Below are positions 1 to 11,158 of a DNA stretch of 64,000 bases, piece by piece. The stretch covers positions 29,468,148-29,532,147 of the forward strand of contig CM046348.1 in NCBI GenBank assembly GCA_025403435.1, written 5' to 3'. The notes under the pieces were generated by a model. It saw nothing but the letters and a program-made list of their open reading frames with translations, did not search any database and was not told the DNA's origin. How positions within the stretch are numbered: position 1 is the stretch's first letter; each line of letters opens with the position of its first letter. The translations under genes were made by a program, and so were the position numbers. This stretch comes from Artocarpus heterophyllus (lineage: Eukaryota; Streptophyta; Magnoliopsida; Rosales; Moraceae).

Positions 1-1092
1 AGAAGCCAGGTGGGGGTGTCGGTGGCGGTGGTAGCAGCATAGTGTGCCCGAGGTTGCCAAGGCGCTTGGGGATGAGGTGCCAAAGGACGAGAAGTTTGAG
101 GACGGTAGACTTGGTTCGGTGGAGCATGGACAAGGCGAAAAGTGGGGCATTGTTTGGCAGTATGACCTTGGACATTGCAAGCTTGACAGTAGCCAAGATA
201 TGGTCGAGATTGTGGACGATTGCCTCGTGGTGCGGTGACTTGCGGCCCAGTGTTAGAAAATGCTGGGAATTGAGGATTTGGTGGAGGTGATCAGCGCCAG
301 TGCTTGTTACGGTGAGCGGCTAGATTGGAAATGGTTGGAAGTGAGATCTGTGGTGCTCGTGCTTGACGTAATGAAGTTTCTTTGTTAAAAAGTTTTTCAT
401 GGAGCTCCTCAAAAGAGATCGGGGTCTCACGAGCATTAACCGCCGCGATAATGGCTTTATACTCCTCATCGAGACCATCAAGAATCTTCTCTGTGAGATC
501 TTCTTCATCAACTGGTTTGCCAAGAATAGCAAGCTCATCGGCATGATTCTTGATAAATTGCATGTATTCAGAGATGCTTTGAGATCCCTTTGACGTGATT
601 TTTGAGTTGTTCTTTTATTTGCTTTATATGACCTCGAGAAGGTTTGGCATACGTATTTGTAAGTGTGGTCCACGCTTCTTGAGAGGTGGTGGCTCTAGAA
701 ATAAGAGGAACGAGAGGGGTCGAGAGAGAGCCAAGTAGAGCACTAAATATTAGCCTATCTTGACATTTCCATGTGGTATACGCAGGATTTGTTGAGGTGG
801 TACCGTTGTTGGTGATGGTGGCTGAGGGATAGGTGTGGGTGCCATCAATAAATCCCTCTAGATTATACCCCTCAAGGAGAGCATACACTTGAAGTTTCCA
901 GGGAACGTAATTGTTAGGAGTGAGTTTGATGACATTGGTGAGATTAATGGTGATAAGTGGATGATTGGGTTCTTGAGTTTTTGGGATTGTGGTGTGGGAG
1001 GTTGCAATGGAAGAGTTATCTTGAGAAGCCATTGGTGAGTTATCTTGATGTGTGGTGGTTATGTTTGGAAGGTGTGGAGGCTTAGATACCAT
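1..1092 (-). pseudogene. Copia gag remnant, running off the left edge
   Basis: Reading leftwards from 1092, a 174-codon open stretch (568-1092) resembles the Copia gag N-terminus: a Pro/Thr/Asn-rich leader, then NNYVPWKLQ, the conserved tryptophan region of UBN2-type gag. A second open stretch in another frame (291-563) continues gag with an EEDLTEKILDGL segment, so a frameshift lies near 565. Further left, in yet another frame, 146-187 encodes a CX2CX4HX4C zinc knuckle (CQACNVQGHTAKQC). Protease and pol would lie beyond position 1. Gag packages element RNA; this copy is broken by at least two frame changes. The first ATG overlaps the primer-binding site, so the original start was probably a downstream Met. 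Confidence 0.85.
1081..1091 (-). other. Primer-binding site of the left Copia remnant
   Basis: On the minus strand the bases read TGGTATCTAAG, close to the TGGTATCAGAGC complement of initiator Met-tRNA used by most plant Copia elements. It sits two bases inside the LTR edge at 1094, which fixes the LTR boundary and the minus orientation. Confidence 0.7.
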
Positions 1093-1093
1093 A

Positions 1094-1834
1094 TGAAATG
1101 TTTTAGAATTGAAGAATAATGGCTCTGCTTTTTCTATTGATATCAGTTGAATATATATACATGGTAATACATGTGAATGGGATGATCTTATCAGATCCCA
1201 TAAATTAGGTATCTAAATAACACTACAAGAAAAACTACATTTAACGACATATTATTTACGACATGTAGTTTTTAAATGTCGTTAAAAAATATATACAACA
1301 ATATCTCCAACAAAGATGTCATTAACGACATTTGAAACAATAATTAACGACATCCATATAGATATCGTCTTAAAGGTCTCCTTTTAATGACAATAGTTTA
1401 GTGTCGTTAAAATATTTAACGATAAGTTAGAGATGTCGTCAAAGCCTTGGAGATTTTACGGCAACCCTTATAGACAATATTGGTCAAGATGTTGTCTATA
1501 AGGGGCGTCGTGGAATCTCCAATGCTTTGACGACATCTCTTACTTGTCGTTAAATAATTTAACGACACTCAACCATTGTCGTTAAAAGGAGACCTTTAAT
1601 ACAACATCTTTATAGATGTCGTTAATTATTATTTCAAATGTAATTAATGACATGTTTGTTGGAGATGTCGTTGTATGTACTTTTCAACGACATTCAAAAA
1701 CTACATGTCGTAAATAATATGTCGTTAAATGTAGTTTTTCTTGTAGTGTAATTACAAATAAAGTCAAATATCTATAGGAATCAAAAGTATGACATTTTAC
1801 AAAATAATTTCTTTCCTCCTATATGTAGGTAACA
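1094..1834 (-). mobile_element. Copia 5' LTR split by a CACTA insertion
   Basis: Without the inserted CACTA element and its duplicated TAA this is a short LTR of about 210 bp. On the minus strand it begins TGTTACCTAC at 1834 and ends TTTCA at 1094, just before the PBS. A TATATATATTC stretch near 1148-1158 could be its TATA box. No second LTR is in the window because the body leaves at the left edge. The boundary at 1834 rests on the TG start and on LTR size, so it is less certain than the other end. Confidence 0.6.
1221..1748. mobile_element. Foldback non-autonomous CACTA element
   Basis: It starts CACTACAAGAAAAACTAC and ends with the exact reverse complement. It is flanked by a 3-bp TAA duplication (1218-1220 and 1749-1751), the hallmark of CACTA (En/Spm) transposition. 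Nearly the whole 528 bp is one imperfect palindrome with arms of about 260 bp meeting near 1485. Within the arms an ACGACAT-type motif recurs many times; such subterminal motifs bind CACTA transposase in known elements. It has no coding capacity. It inserted into the LTR of the Copia remnant and is therefore younger. Confidence 0.95.
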
Positions 1835-4129
1835 CAATTTTTTTCAATTTATGGGCCAAAAGGAAAGGAGTCAGTTAAGAATACGGAGCTTGTTGTTACA
1901 TTTAAAGTCTAGAGAAGAGATTCAATTGGAGGACATTATAAACGCTTTTTGATTTTGACTAACTACAGCCAAGCCTATGAATTTTATATTCTAACCTATT
2001 CTTCTCAATTGCATATATCTTATAAGTTAGATTCTAACTTATGATAAGGGCCATGATAAGGGTTACATTTTTTGTATCACGTAGGAATTCATTAATTTAC
2101 AATAAAAAGAATGCTACTTGTGCATTTATATCTTCAAATGGATACAACCATGTTATCTATGGCAAGAGCATTTTGATCAATGTATGTGAAAAATGGTTAT
2201 TTTAATTTTTATATCTTATATTCTTAAGTTATCAAAAGACCATACTCTATATTTTTATTTTTAGCACTTTTATACCTTTATATTTTAAATTCATTTTAAC
2301 TTCTTATGTTTTTCAGACAAAAGATTTATTTTGATTGTATAAAATACTTAAAGATCCTTCATATTTTAGAAATTTTAGCTTTTTTGATTTTTTGTTTTAT
2401 ATATTTTTCTATGTTGTTAAGGCGGTTTAGGTCTTTTGTGGTCAAAATTAACTGTTGACTGAAAAAGATAGGTAGGCGTATAGATTCAAAATTTGAAGTT
2501 ATAGATATGATAAAGATCAAAATACAAGGTTTGAAGTTTTGATAACCTCAAAATGCAAAGAGTAAAATAAAAGTAACCCTTAACAGAAATCATGATAATA
2601 TTTGAATTAAATTTTAAAATAAGTTAGTGCTGCCAAATACTAAGCGACTAAGATAATTAACCCTCACTTTTTATAAGCGTTCTAACTAATATTGATTATT
2701 TTTAAACTCGAACTATAAATTAACAACTTCAAATTTAAGAGTTTTTTGCTTGAAAGGTTATTGTTCATGGTCGAAATTATCTGTAAACAAAAAAGGAACA
2801 AAGGTTGTCTTGTGAGTTTGATTTTTAATTTGTGTGTTTTTTAGTTATTATTTATTATAAAAATAATAAGAGGATTTCTTCTGTTAATAATTCTTAAATT
2901 AGGGAGAACGCATGCATGACATGCTTCGATGTTTGGGGGCACACTATCATAAGGGCTATCGTTGAGAGGGAAATTTTGTAATCTTATAATTTTGAAACCT
3001 TCATATTGTAATCTTTTGGTTTAATTAGGTGTTAAAATTATAAGATTATAGGATTGAAATATGTCATCAATTTGCAAACATTTTTATCTATTTTTTGAAA
3101 GGATATTTTATATACAGCTTAACGTGGTAGTATAATTTTATGACATTTTTTTAGCTTTTTTCAACTTTTTATCAATATATATATATTTTAATTTTTGTAG
3201 TATAGATGGTATATGAGAATTGTAAAAATAAAGATTTAATTACATAATTATACTTCCTGTTTTTAACTATTCTTTAATTCATCCTTTAGTTTAAGAAATG
3301 GTTTAATTACAAAATTATACCTCATAGTTTTTAACTATTTCTTAATTTGTCATTTGTTTTTTTAGAAATTGCAAAGATATTCTTTGAATTTAAAATATAA
3401 AAAAGTTAGATGAAACAACATAACTGCCCTGATATTGTTTAAGAAAAAAATATTTTTTAGATCTAAAAAGAAAAAACAAAAAGCCCTAAATCAAATTTCA
3501 GAGAAGTCTTGATTTTTATGTTTTTTTGGGAAAGATTTTTATGTTGTTTTTAAGTATTTAAATATATTTTAAAAAAATTTCAAGAAAAAATATATTGCAC
3601 AAAATAAATTTGTCTAATTATTGGTATATCTGTCTTTTTTCCCTTTTTTTTTTTTCAAAAAATTCTATAATGGATAAAAACTAGTACTCTAACTCTGGAT
3701 ATAAAAATCTGGAAAACAGAAATCTGGATATCAACTTGGTAACCTACATAAGAGTACATACCAAAATCATATTGCAAGACTTAGAAAGGCAAAAACTAGA
3801 ACTAAAAGAGCCAATATACATCCTCGACGTATTTGCATAGATAATTTTGCTTTTACAAAATCTCGTTGTAGTGGTGGAAACATATATATGCAATCAAAAT
3901 TGACACACAAAATCGATAAATCAGGAAACCAAAAGCATATCAGAATACATAGACTCGAAAAATATTCAGGTTGCACTTGGTGATCAACCTAGAAAACTAA
4001 AAATACTCATCAACAAATTTTATTCGGTAGAACATTTCCATTGATCAAAACGTGCTTGATCCTTGTGAACAGATTATATATTGATAACCACTAGCCAGCA
4101 GTACTATACAACTATTACTATTGTGGTGC
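1835..4129. other. AT-rich intergenic DNA, no gene recognised
   Basis: Long A/T tracts and no convincing open frame or repeat boundary. A short minus ORF at 3767-3976 has no recognisable motif and may lie in the 3' flank of the CLE gene. Confidence 0.6.
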
Positions 4130-4438
4130 TTAAAAATGGTGCTGAGGATCCGGTCCTCCCGGCGAGAGCCTATCAGTAGTGACTGATCTTCTTGCGGAAT
4201 ATCGCTCTACGAGTCTGAACGTGTCGAAGCGAAGCATTCTCATTACCAGCACTCTTTGGTTGCCTTCGTTTCTCCTCGTGATCTCTAGTACTTGGTGATC
4301 ATCATCATGGTGATATTGACCAGGATTACTATTATTATTGCGTGCCTGCATTAATCTCATGAAAAGCATACAAAAAACGAGCGAGAAACAAACTATTCTA
4401 GTGATCTTTCTAGTATTTTTTGCACTAGTATTAGCCAT
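4130..4438 (-). CDS. CLE (CLAVATA3/ESR-related) peptide precursor
   Basis: This intronless gene encodes a 102-residue secreted prepropeptide. Residues 1-10 are polar and basic, and 11-31 form a hydrophobic signal-peptide core (IVCFSLVFCMLF) ending near QA. A variable, His/Asp/Arg-rich middle follows. Residues 90-101 are a perfect CLE dodecapeptide, RLSPGGPDPQHH, followed by a single Phe and the stop. From family knowledge, the dodecapeptide is cut out, its prolines can be hydroxylated and glycosylated, and it signals through CLAVATA1/BAM-type leucine-rich-repeat receptor kinases. The RLSPGGPDP core places it with the A-type CLE1-7 group, often linked to root and nitrogen or systemic signalling. 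Size and lack of introns are typical. Start is the only upstream ATG in frame. Which CLE paralogue it is cannot be settled here. Confidence 0.95.
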   Translation of the reverse strand: MANTSAKNTRKITRIVCFSLVFCMLFMRLMQARNNNSNPGQYHHDDDHQVLEITRRNEGNQRVLVMRMLRFDTFRLVERYSARRSVTTDRLSPGGPDPQHHF

Positions 4439-4575
4439 ATATAAATATATACATATATATGTGTTTGTAAATTATGGGAAAATGTAATCACTTTGAAGTA
4501 TTAGTACTATACGAGGAGCAAGTAAGAGGAGAATGACGTACACATGTAATTCTAAGTTCAAGATCAGATTCTTCT

Positions 4576-4586
4576 AATTTATATAG
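4576..4586 (-). promoter_or_regulatory. Candidate TATA box of the CLE gene
   Basis: The minus strand reads CTATATAAATT, about 140 bp before the ATG at 4438. This would put transcription start near 4550 and give a leader of about 110 nt. It rests on motif and spacing only. Confidence 0.5.
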
Positions 4587-4846
4587 GGACAAGTTTTACT
4601 AAGCGATATAATATTTTTACTATGTTATGTTGTGAGTTTTTGTCAGTGCAATATCAAAAGAATCAAAATGGACAGAGTATTTTCCTTTCTGAACTGATTG
4701 TTGACTACATATATGTATGATATAGCACGTTTCGTTGTCGTCCATCAACAATGTTGAAGCAAGATGGCCTTTTCGGAATATGAAAGGGTGCCCTTTGTCA
4801 AATTTATATGAACAGGAAAAAATATCATTCTACTAAAAAATAAGGG

Positions 4847-4847
<1 letters not shown>

Positions 4848-4878
<31 letters not shown>
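4848..4878. repeat. (AT)n microsatellite
   Basis: About 15 uninterrupted AT units directly left of the Copia LTR, inside the otherwise unremarkable 4439-4913 interval. Confidence 0.9.
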
Positions 4879-4880
<2 letters not shown>

Positions 4881-4913
4881 CTTTATGTATGTAACATGTT
4901 ACATGGTCTTCTG

Positions 4914-5365
4914 TGTTGGAAATTTTTTCAAACTCAAATACCAAACTTTTTTATTACAAGATTAAACACTCTTATAATTATAACTTCTCACACACTCTTA
5001 AAAACCTTTGGTTCTTCTCTTCCTCACTCTTAGAAGTCCTTCACTCTCTTTGTTTTTCTTTCTTTGCCCGATGCTCACAACTAAAGGGAGAGGCTATTTA
5101 TACTACTTCTTGATTAACCTACACACAAATAAACAACCCGCTTAAATTTAAGACTACATACTACATAATTAAAGCTAGCCAACCTAACATCCACCTAACA
5201 CTCTTTGATTTTTATCACGCACATAGCACAATGTACTTCATATTGAGATGCTACAAGCTTAGAACACACTAGATGTTGGGCTTTTGAGAAAGAAGCCTGA
5301 AGCAAGTTATTGGGCTTAAAATGGGCTTTGGAGATTGGGCCATAAAACAAATTTAATTCTTAACA
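4914..5365 (-). repeat. 3' LTR of the Copia element
   Basis: 452 bp, TG...CA ends, matching 9803-10272. Just inside it the minus strand carries a purine-rich AAAGAGGA, the likely polypurine tract. Confidence 0.9.
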
Positions 5366-5399
5366 TCCTCTTTAAACTTGTTTTATTATGCCAAGTCTG

Positions 5400-7081
5400 T
5401 TTCTTAACTTGACAAAATCTTCTTGCTTCAGTAACTTGGTGAAGATGTCTAGAAGTTGGTCATGAGACCTCATGTACTCCAGTCACACATGCTTTCTTGT
5501 GTTGCATTCCCGTATGTATTGATATCAAGTGTTAATATGTTTACTTCGATCATGGAAAACTGGATTCTTTGCTATTGCAATTGCTGACTTGTTGACAAAA
5601 AATCATTGTAGGCTCTTCTTGTGGCACATTTAATATTTTTAACAAATTTTGAAGTCATATTGCATGATAGGTGCATGCGGTAGCAACAACAAACTCAGCT
5701 TCACATGTAGAAAGTATAACAGTTGGCTGCTTCTTTGACATCCAAGTGAATTCAGTATCACCCATAAAAAACACGAACCCTGTGGCGCTCTTCCTCTCAT
5801 CTGCATCTCCACTCCAATCGTTATTGCTATTTCAATAAGCTTATAGTCATTAGAAACTAAATATTATAAACCAAAGTTTCTTGTACCTTTGAGATACTGA
5901 AGGATTCTCTTTGCAATTTTAAAGTAAATGGTTGTTGTATTTTCTATACAACGACTGACAAGTCCAACAACACAGAGAATGTTAGGCATTATGTATGTCA
6001 AGTACTGTAAATTTCTAATTAGACTCTTGAAGAGTGTTGGATCAACACTCTTTCCTTCTTTATGCTTAGACATCTTGACTCCACATTCTACCAGTGTGCT
6101 TATCAGCTTACAATTTTCCTCTTGAGCTTCTTTAGAATTTACTTTGTGTAGTGTTCTTGTGAGATGAAAAATTCCATCTTCCATTTGCTTGAATTTGATG
6201 CCAAGGTTATACGCCATCAGTCCTATGTCAATCATCTTGAACTTTTTTGTGATTGCTTTCTTGAAATCATCGAATAGTTTAGGGTTGCTTGCAATGAAGA
6301 TCAAGTCATCCACATGTAGGCAAACAATTAACACATTTTCCTCTTTATTCTTGATGAAAAGAGCATGCTCATACGGACATTTGTTGAAACCATTCTCTAG
6401 AAAATACTTGTTAATCCGAGTATTCCATGCTCTAGGGGCTTGCTTCGGAGTGTAAAGAGCCTTCTTCAACGTCAAAGCCTTTTTCTCTTGCCCTTTGACT
6501 TCGTGTCCTTGTGGTTGTTGAACATAAACTTCTTCCTCAAGGACTTCATTTAGGAATACAAACTTTATATCCATTTGATGTATCTTCCATTTATTTTGAG
6601 CTACTAGAGAAATTATCAATCTTATAGTTTCTAGTTAGGCACCAGGAGTAAATACCTCATTATAGTCGATACTAGCCTTTTGACTATACCTTTTTATGAC
6701 AAGCCACGCCTTACATCTTTCGATCTCTCCTTTAGCATTTCCCTTTATCTTGTATACCTACTTGACACCGATAACGTTGTGCCCTTTTGAGAGTGAAGTA
6801 AGTTCCCATGTGTCATTCTTCTGGATTGCCTTGATTTCTTCATCTATTGCAACTCTCCATTTCTCCTCTTGTACAACTTCTTGAAAGTTCACCCGTTCAC
6901 AGTCAGTAATAAGGCAAAAGAGAGTGAGATGATCTAGTCTCTCAATTACCTTATAGAGATCTTGAAGGCTCCTTATACATTCTTCATTTCCTTCAGTCAC
7001 AAACGATGGCAGTGAATTTCCATCATCAATTATCGTAAGTGAAATTGGTTGTGTAGTGGGATCTTCTGTCAGTTGATCCAT
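5400..7081 (-). pseudogene. Copia reverse transcriptase/RNase H remnant
   Basis: The longest open part, 5864-6619 (251 codons), holds RT landmarks: MDIKFVFLNE (a changed form of the usual VKTAFLNG motif), ALYTPKQAPRAWN, and the catalytic LHVDDLIFIA with both aspartates. A TYIMPNI segment and a QYLKGT connection follow. Upstream, 6758-7081 contains the start of RT (EEKWRVAIDEEIKAIQKNDTW). RNase H remnants lie in 5400-5860 with several stops. The product would copy element RNA into cDNA; this one cannot be made intact. Confidence 0.88.
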
Positions 7082-8300
7082 TGTAGTTGGCTGCTCCTCA
7101 TCTTCTTCATCAAAATATGCAAAGAGGTTGTAGTTTTCATCTTGACATTCTAATCTCAGATGCTTTCCTCATCGAACTCTACATCATGACTGATAACAAT
7201 TTTCCTATTTATTAGGTTTTATGGCTTGCAGCCTTTAAAGCTGGTGTCGTAACCAATGAACATAAGCTTCTCACTCTTGTCGTCTAGTTTGCTTCTATTC
7301 TCATTTGGTACATGTGTATATGCGATGCTTCCAAAAATTCTTAAGTAGGAAATGCCAGGCTTTCTTCTACTCTAAGCTTCTTGTGGCGTTTTTCCCCATA
7401 CACTTGTTAGGGAATGATTGGCGAGGTAGACGGCAGTTGCTACAGCTTCTGCCTAGAATTCCTTTGGCTTTCTCATACTCTTGAGCATACTCTATGCCAT
7501 GTTGAGGATGGTTTTGTTCTTCCTTTCTGCCATACCATTCTGTTGGGGGCATCTTGAAACAGTTAGGGGTCATCAAATTCTATTTTCTTCACAAAATTCT
7601 CGGAATTCTTTTGAAATGAATTCTCCTCCTCGGTCAGATCTCATGGCTTTAATTTGAACACAACTTTCTTTCTCCACTACGGCCTTGAACTTCTTGAATG
7701 CTTTAAGTACTTCTAATTTTTGCTTTAAGAAAATAAACCCACGTTTTTTCTTGAAAAATTATCTATAAAGAGTAGGAAGTAGTTTCTTTTATCAAAAGAA
7801 CTTGGCTTGCTAGGTCCACACACATATGAATGAATGAGTTCAAGTGGCCTTCGGGCTCTTATATTTGACTCATTTGGAAGCTATTCTGATATGCTTCCCG
7901 AGTAAAACTCCTTTGCATAGTTGTTCTGGTGACTGATACAAGGTAAACCTTTAACCATCTTCTTCTTGGATAATAGCTTTAGGCCTCTAAACTTGAGGTG
8001 CCCAAACCAAAAATGCCATAGCTATGATGCATCTTTGTAACAAGCCTTCAGACATTTTGCTACATTATACTGAATATTGATCATGAACATTCTATTCTTC
8101 GACATTGGTACTTTAGCAATGTGGTTATTCTTATTATCTTTTATAGAAAAGTTATAATCCTTCATATGAATATCATAACCTTTATCTAGGAGTTGTCCTA
8201 GACTCAACATGTTACATTTCATGCTAGGCACATAGTAAACACTGAAAATGAACTGATGTCCACCATCTCTCAAGCGGATAAGAATGTTATCTTCCTTTTA
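7082..8300 (-). pseudogene. Copia protease/integrase remnant
   Basis: Minus ORF 8022-8273 carries VYYVPSMKCNMLSLGQL, the conserved pre-integrase segment that precedes the zinc-binding region. The sequence to its left resembles integrase core in broken frames, with many stops and indels. Function in the parent element was insertion of cDNA into the genome. Confidence 0.75.
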
Positions 8301-9426
8301 CTTTTATTTTAGAATCATCTCCAAAAGAGATATTGTCTCTCACTATTTCATCTAGTTCAACAAACATACTTTTCCTTCTAGTCATGTGATTGCTTGCACT
8401 AGTGTCGAGGTGCCCTTTCTCTTCTTCACCTCCATTAGTAAAAAAAGTTGCATGGTCCTCATCCTTGTTCTTGATATAATTAGCCTTCTCTTCAACTTTA
8501 TTAGCTGGAGCTCTACAATCCCTAGCATAATGCTCAAACTTATGACAATTGTAGCATTGAACTTGAGATTTTTCATACCTCGAGTTGAAATTTCCTTTTC
8601 TATGGCCTCTTGTTAAACTTCTCCTCTCTCATAGTTGTTGTTGAATTTGTTGGAATTATTTTCAGGATTCCAATCTCCTCCACATCTGTGACCTCTACCT
8701 CATCCTTGGCCACAACCTTGTCCTCGGCTATGTTGGCTTCTATAATTTCTAGGAGACTTATACTTCTTGCTCAAATTGAGTTGCGTCTTGAGGAGTTATT
8801 CTGTGATCCTTTGCTTTTTCTTTTCTTTTTCTTCATAGGCTTGTAAAGGACCCAATAATTGTTCAATTGTTGTGGTCTTCAAATCTTTGGTTTCTTCAAT
8901 GATGGAGACAATGTTTTTGAACCTTAGATCCAAGGATCTAAGAATCTTCTCCATAATCTTTGGATCATCTATCTTCTCTTTATTTCTCTTTAGTTGATTA
9001 GAAACTGCCAAGACTCTAGAAAAGCAATCAGATACTGTTTTGGCTTCTTTCATATGCATGACTTCGAACTCTCCTCTTAAAGCTTAGAGACAAACCTTCT
9101 TGACTTGCCCTGCTCCCTTGTAAGAGGTTTGCACCTTCTCCCATGCTTCCTTAGCACATGTTGCATTTGAGATCTTTTCAAAGCCATCATCATCTAATGC
9201 TTGATAGATGAGGTAGAGAGCTTTCTTATCTTTCTTTCTTAAATCTTTCAAACTCTCCTTTTTATTGAGGATAGCGCGACTTGGCCTTTGGCTCTTTGTA
9301 GCCTTTCTTTATGACTTCCTAAACGTCTTGTACTCCAAGTAGTGCCTTCATCTTAATACTCCAATTATCAAAGTTGCTCTCTTTAAGTGGTGGAACTTAG
9401 AAAGATGCCATACTGGCAGTAGCCAT
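8301..9426 (-). pseudogene. Copia gag remnant with zinc knuckle
   Basis: An ATG at 9424-9426 opens a gag frame that hits a stop after nine codons. A long open piece at 8796-9059 contains MEKILRSLDLRFKNIVSIIEE, typical UBN2-type gag. Further along, 8516-8556 encodes a CX2CX4HX4C knuckle (CYNCHKFEHYARDC). The gene is split over several frames. Confidence 0.85.
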
Positions 9427-9786
9427 AACTCTTAATAGATTGAGAATTCGAGAATTCTGACTACACGGACGGATCCAATACGCTGAAAAACCTTAGGAGG
9501 GACTCGAGTCAAAAAGTCAAATTTTGGTCGACACCTGGTCAATAGTCAACATTCAATGTGGTTAATAGTCAACAGTCAACGCCAGCTAAAACTTCCAACG
9601 GCTCGTTCAGGCAGATTCTGATTATGCACTTGTCTTGTCGCACTCTTCAATTTGATATGCTATGGTGATATGTTTGGAACAAATTTCCTATAATCTCAAT
9701 CTTAAGAAATCTTTTCAGATGTGGAAGATACAGTCAAAGCTGCATCCACAGAGCATACATAGAATTTTAAGAGACCTTAAAACCTT

Positions 9787-9799
9787 GGCTCTGGTACCA
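9787..9799 (-). other. Primer-binding site
   Basis: Minus strand TGGTACCAGAGCC, one base off the initiator Met-tRNA complement, three bases inside the 5' LTR edge at 9803. Confidence 0.9.
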
Positions 9800-9802
9800 C
9801 TT

Positions 9803-10272
9803 TGTTAGAAAATTTGTTCAAACTAAAACACCAAACTTTTTATTACAAGATTAAAAACTCTTACAATTATAAATTTTCACACACTTAAAGAACTCACTTA
9901 AGAACCTTTGGTTCTTCTTTTCCTCACTCTTAGAAGTTCTTATTGCTTCTTCACTCTTTGGTTTTTTCTTTCTTTGCCCGATGTTCGCAACTAAAGGGAA
10001 GGGGCTATTTATACTACTTACTAATTAACATATACTATGCAAATAAACAACTCTCTTAAATTTAAGACCGCATAATTAAAGCTAGCCAACCTGACATCCA
10101 CCTAACACTCTTTGATTTTTATCACACACATAGCACAATGTACTTCATATTGAGATGCTGCAAGCTTAGAACATACTAGATGTTGGGCTTTTGAGTAAGA
10201 AGCGTGAAGCAAGTTATTGGGCTTGAAATGGGCTTGAAGATTAGGCCATGAAAACAAGTTTAATTCTTAACA
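9803..10272 (-). repeat. 5' LTR of the Copia element
   Basis: 470 bp, TG...CA ends, pairs with 4914-5365 and lies next to the PBS. Confidence 0.92.
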
Positions 10273-10910
10273 TTTTGTACGTGCATGCATAATCTACAAT
10301 CTACAAAAAGGAGTATCATTACGCCAATATAGTCTTCGTTTGGTAAACCTAGTTGGAACTAATAAGTTACAACTGTTACAGTGCAAAGCTTTCACATGCT
10401 ATAATGTAAAGTAAAAGTTTGGTGTGTGTTATAGTGTTTTGGTTCTAACTATGTTACAAAACACTCTCACATTCGTATAAGAAATTGAATTTTGTGGTCG
10501 GACTTTGTATGCACATGGACACAAATTGTGAAAGTTTCTTGTTTATATGTGTGGCTCATGATTCGATGGATTAACTTTTTCTTTTGTTTTTTGCTTTTGC
10601 TTGCAGTCATGTTTGAAGTGCAGAATCTATATATGTAACATATCCTTAATGACTTAAAAACATCCTATCCTTGTCAAAAGATTTAGTGTACCAACTCCTT
10701 AGTCTAGCCATTTGACCCATTTTTATCCAAAAGTTCTCTCTCTTTCGCGCGCTCTCTCCCATCCAACCCATCAAATACTTATCTTGTTCTTTTTTCTTTT
10801 TTCTTTTTTCTTTTTTCTTTTTTTAACTAAATTATGGCTTAGGATTTGATCCCCTTTGCATCTGTTTGGCAATTGTGGTTGAAACTTTCAACTATTTTTT
10901 GTGATTTCAA
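10273..10910. other. Intergenic DNA with a pyrimidine tract
   Basis: No gene seen. A (TTTTTTC)n-like tract lies at about 10788-10823, and CT/CG-rich DNA at 10735-10760. Confidence 0.6.
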
Positions 10911-11158
10911 TGTCACGCCCTGAAGTACGGGAGGTGATGTGATGAGTTAATTAAGTTAATTAAGTGAAAGTTTTAGTTAAAACATGAGTCTAAGTATTTA
11001 AATTAATTATGAAATTGTGGAAATTTTAATACCTTTTTAAAACAAGCATTTATAATAATTAAACAAATGAGAATATCAAAGTAAACAATAAAAAGTAATA
11101 AAGAAATAAAAAGAAATGAGAATGGGTCTCATTGACCCACATCTTGTGCACACACATG
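10911..11158 (-). repeat. Truncated 3' LTR of the Gypsy element
   Basis: Matches 14113-14358 almost base for base, including a paired GGGTC/GACCC motif and CTTGTGCACACA. It then changes abruptly into RNase H coding sequence at about 11158, the deletion junction. Confidence 0.92.

Larger units (their letters stand above)
4914..10272 (-). mobile_element. Full-length but decayed Copia retrotransposon
   Basis: Direct repeats at 4914-5365 and 9803-10272 both begin TGTTRGAAA, end TTCTTAACA and share most of their sequence, marking the two LTRs. Flanking 5-mers are TTCTG (4909-4913) and TTTTG (10273-10277), a plausible target duplication with one change. The minus strand reads in order 5' LTR, PBS, gag, integrase, reverse transcriptase, RNase H, 3' LTR, which is the Copia order with integrase before RT. 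Every domain is interrupted by stops or frameshifts. The two LTRs differ at many places, so this is an old insertion. Confidence 0.93.

Noticed and set aside
3767..3976. Minus-strand 69-aa ORF with hydrophobic end
   Set aside because: No motif and no homologue that I recognise; possibly downstream flank of the CLE gene.
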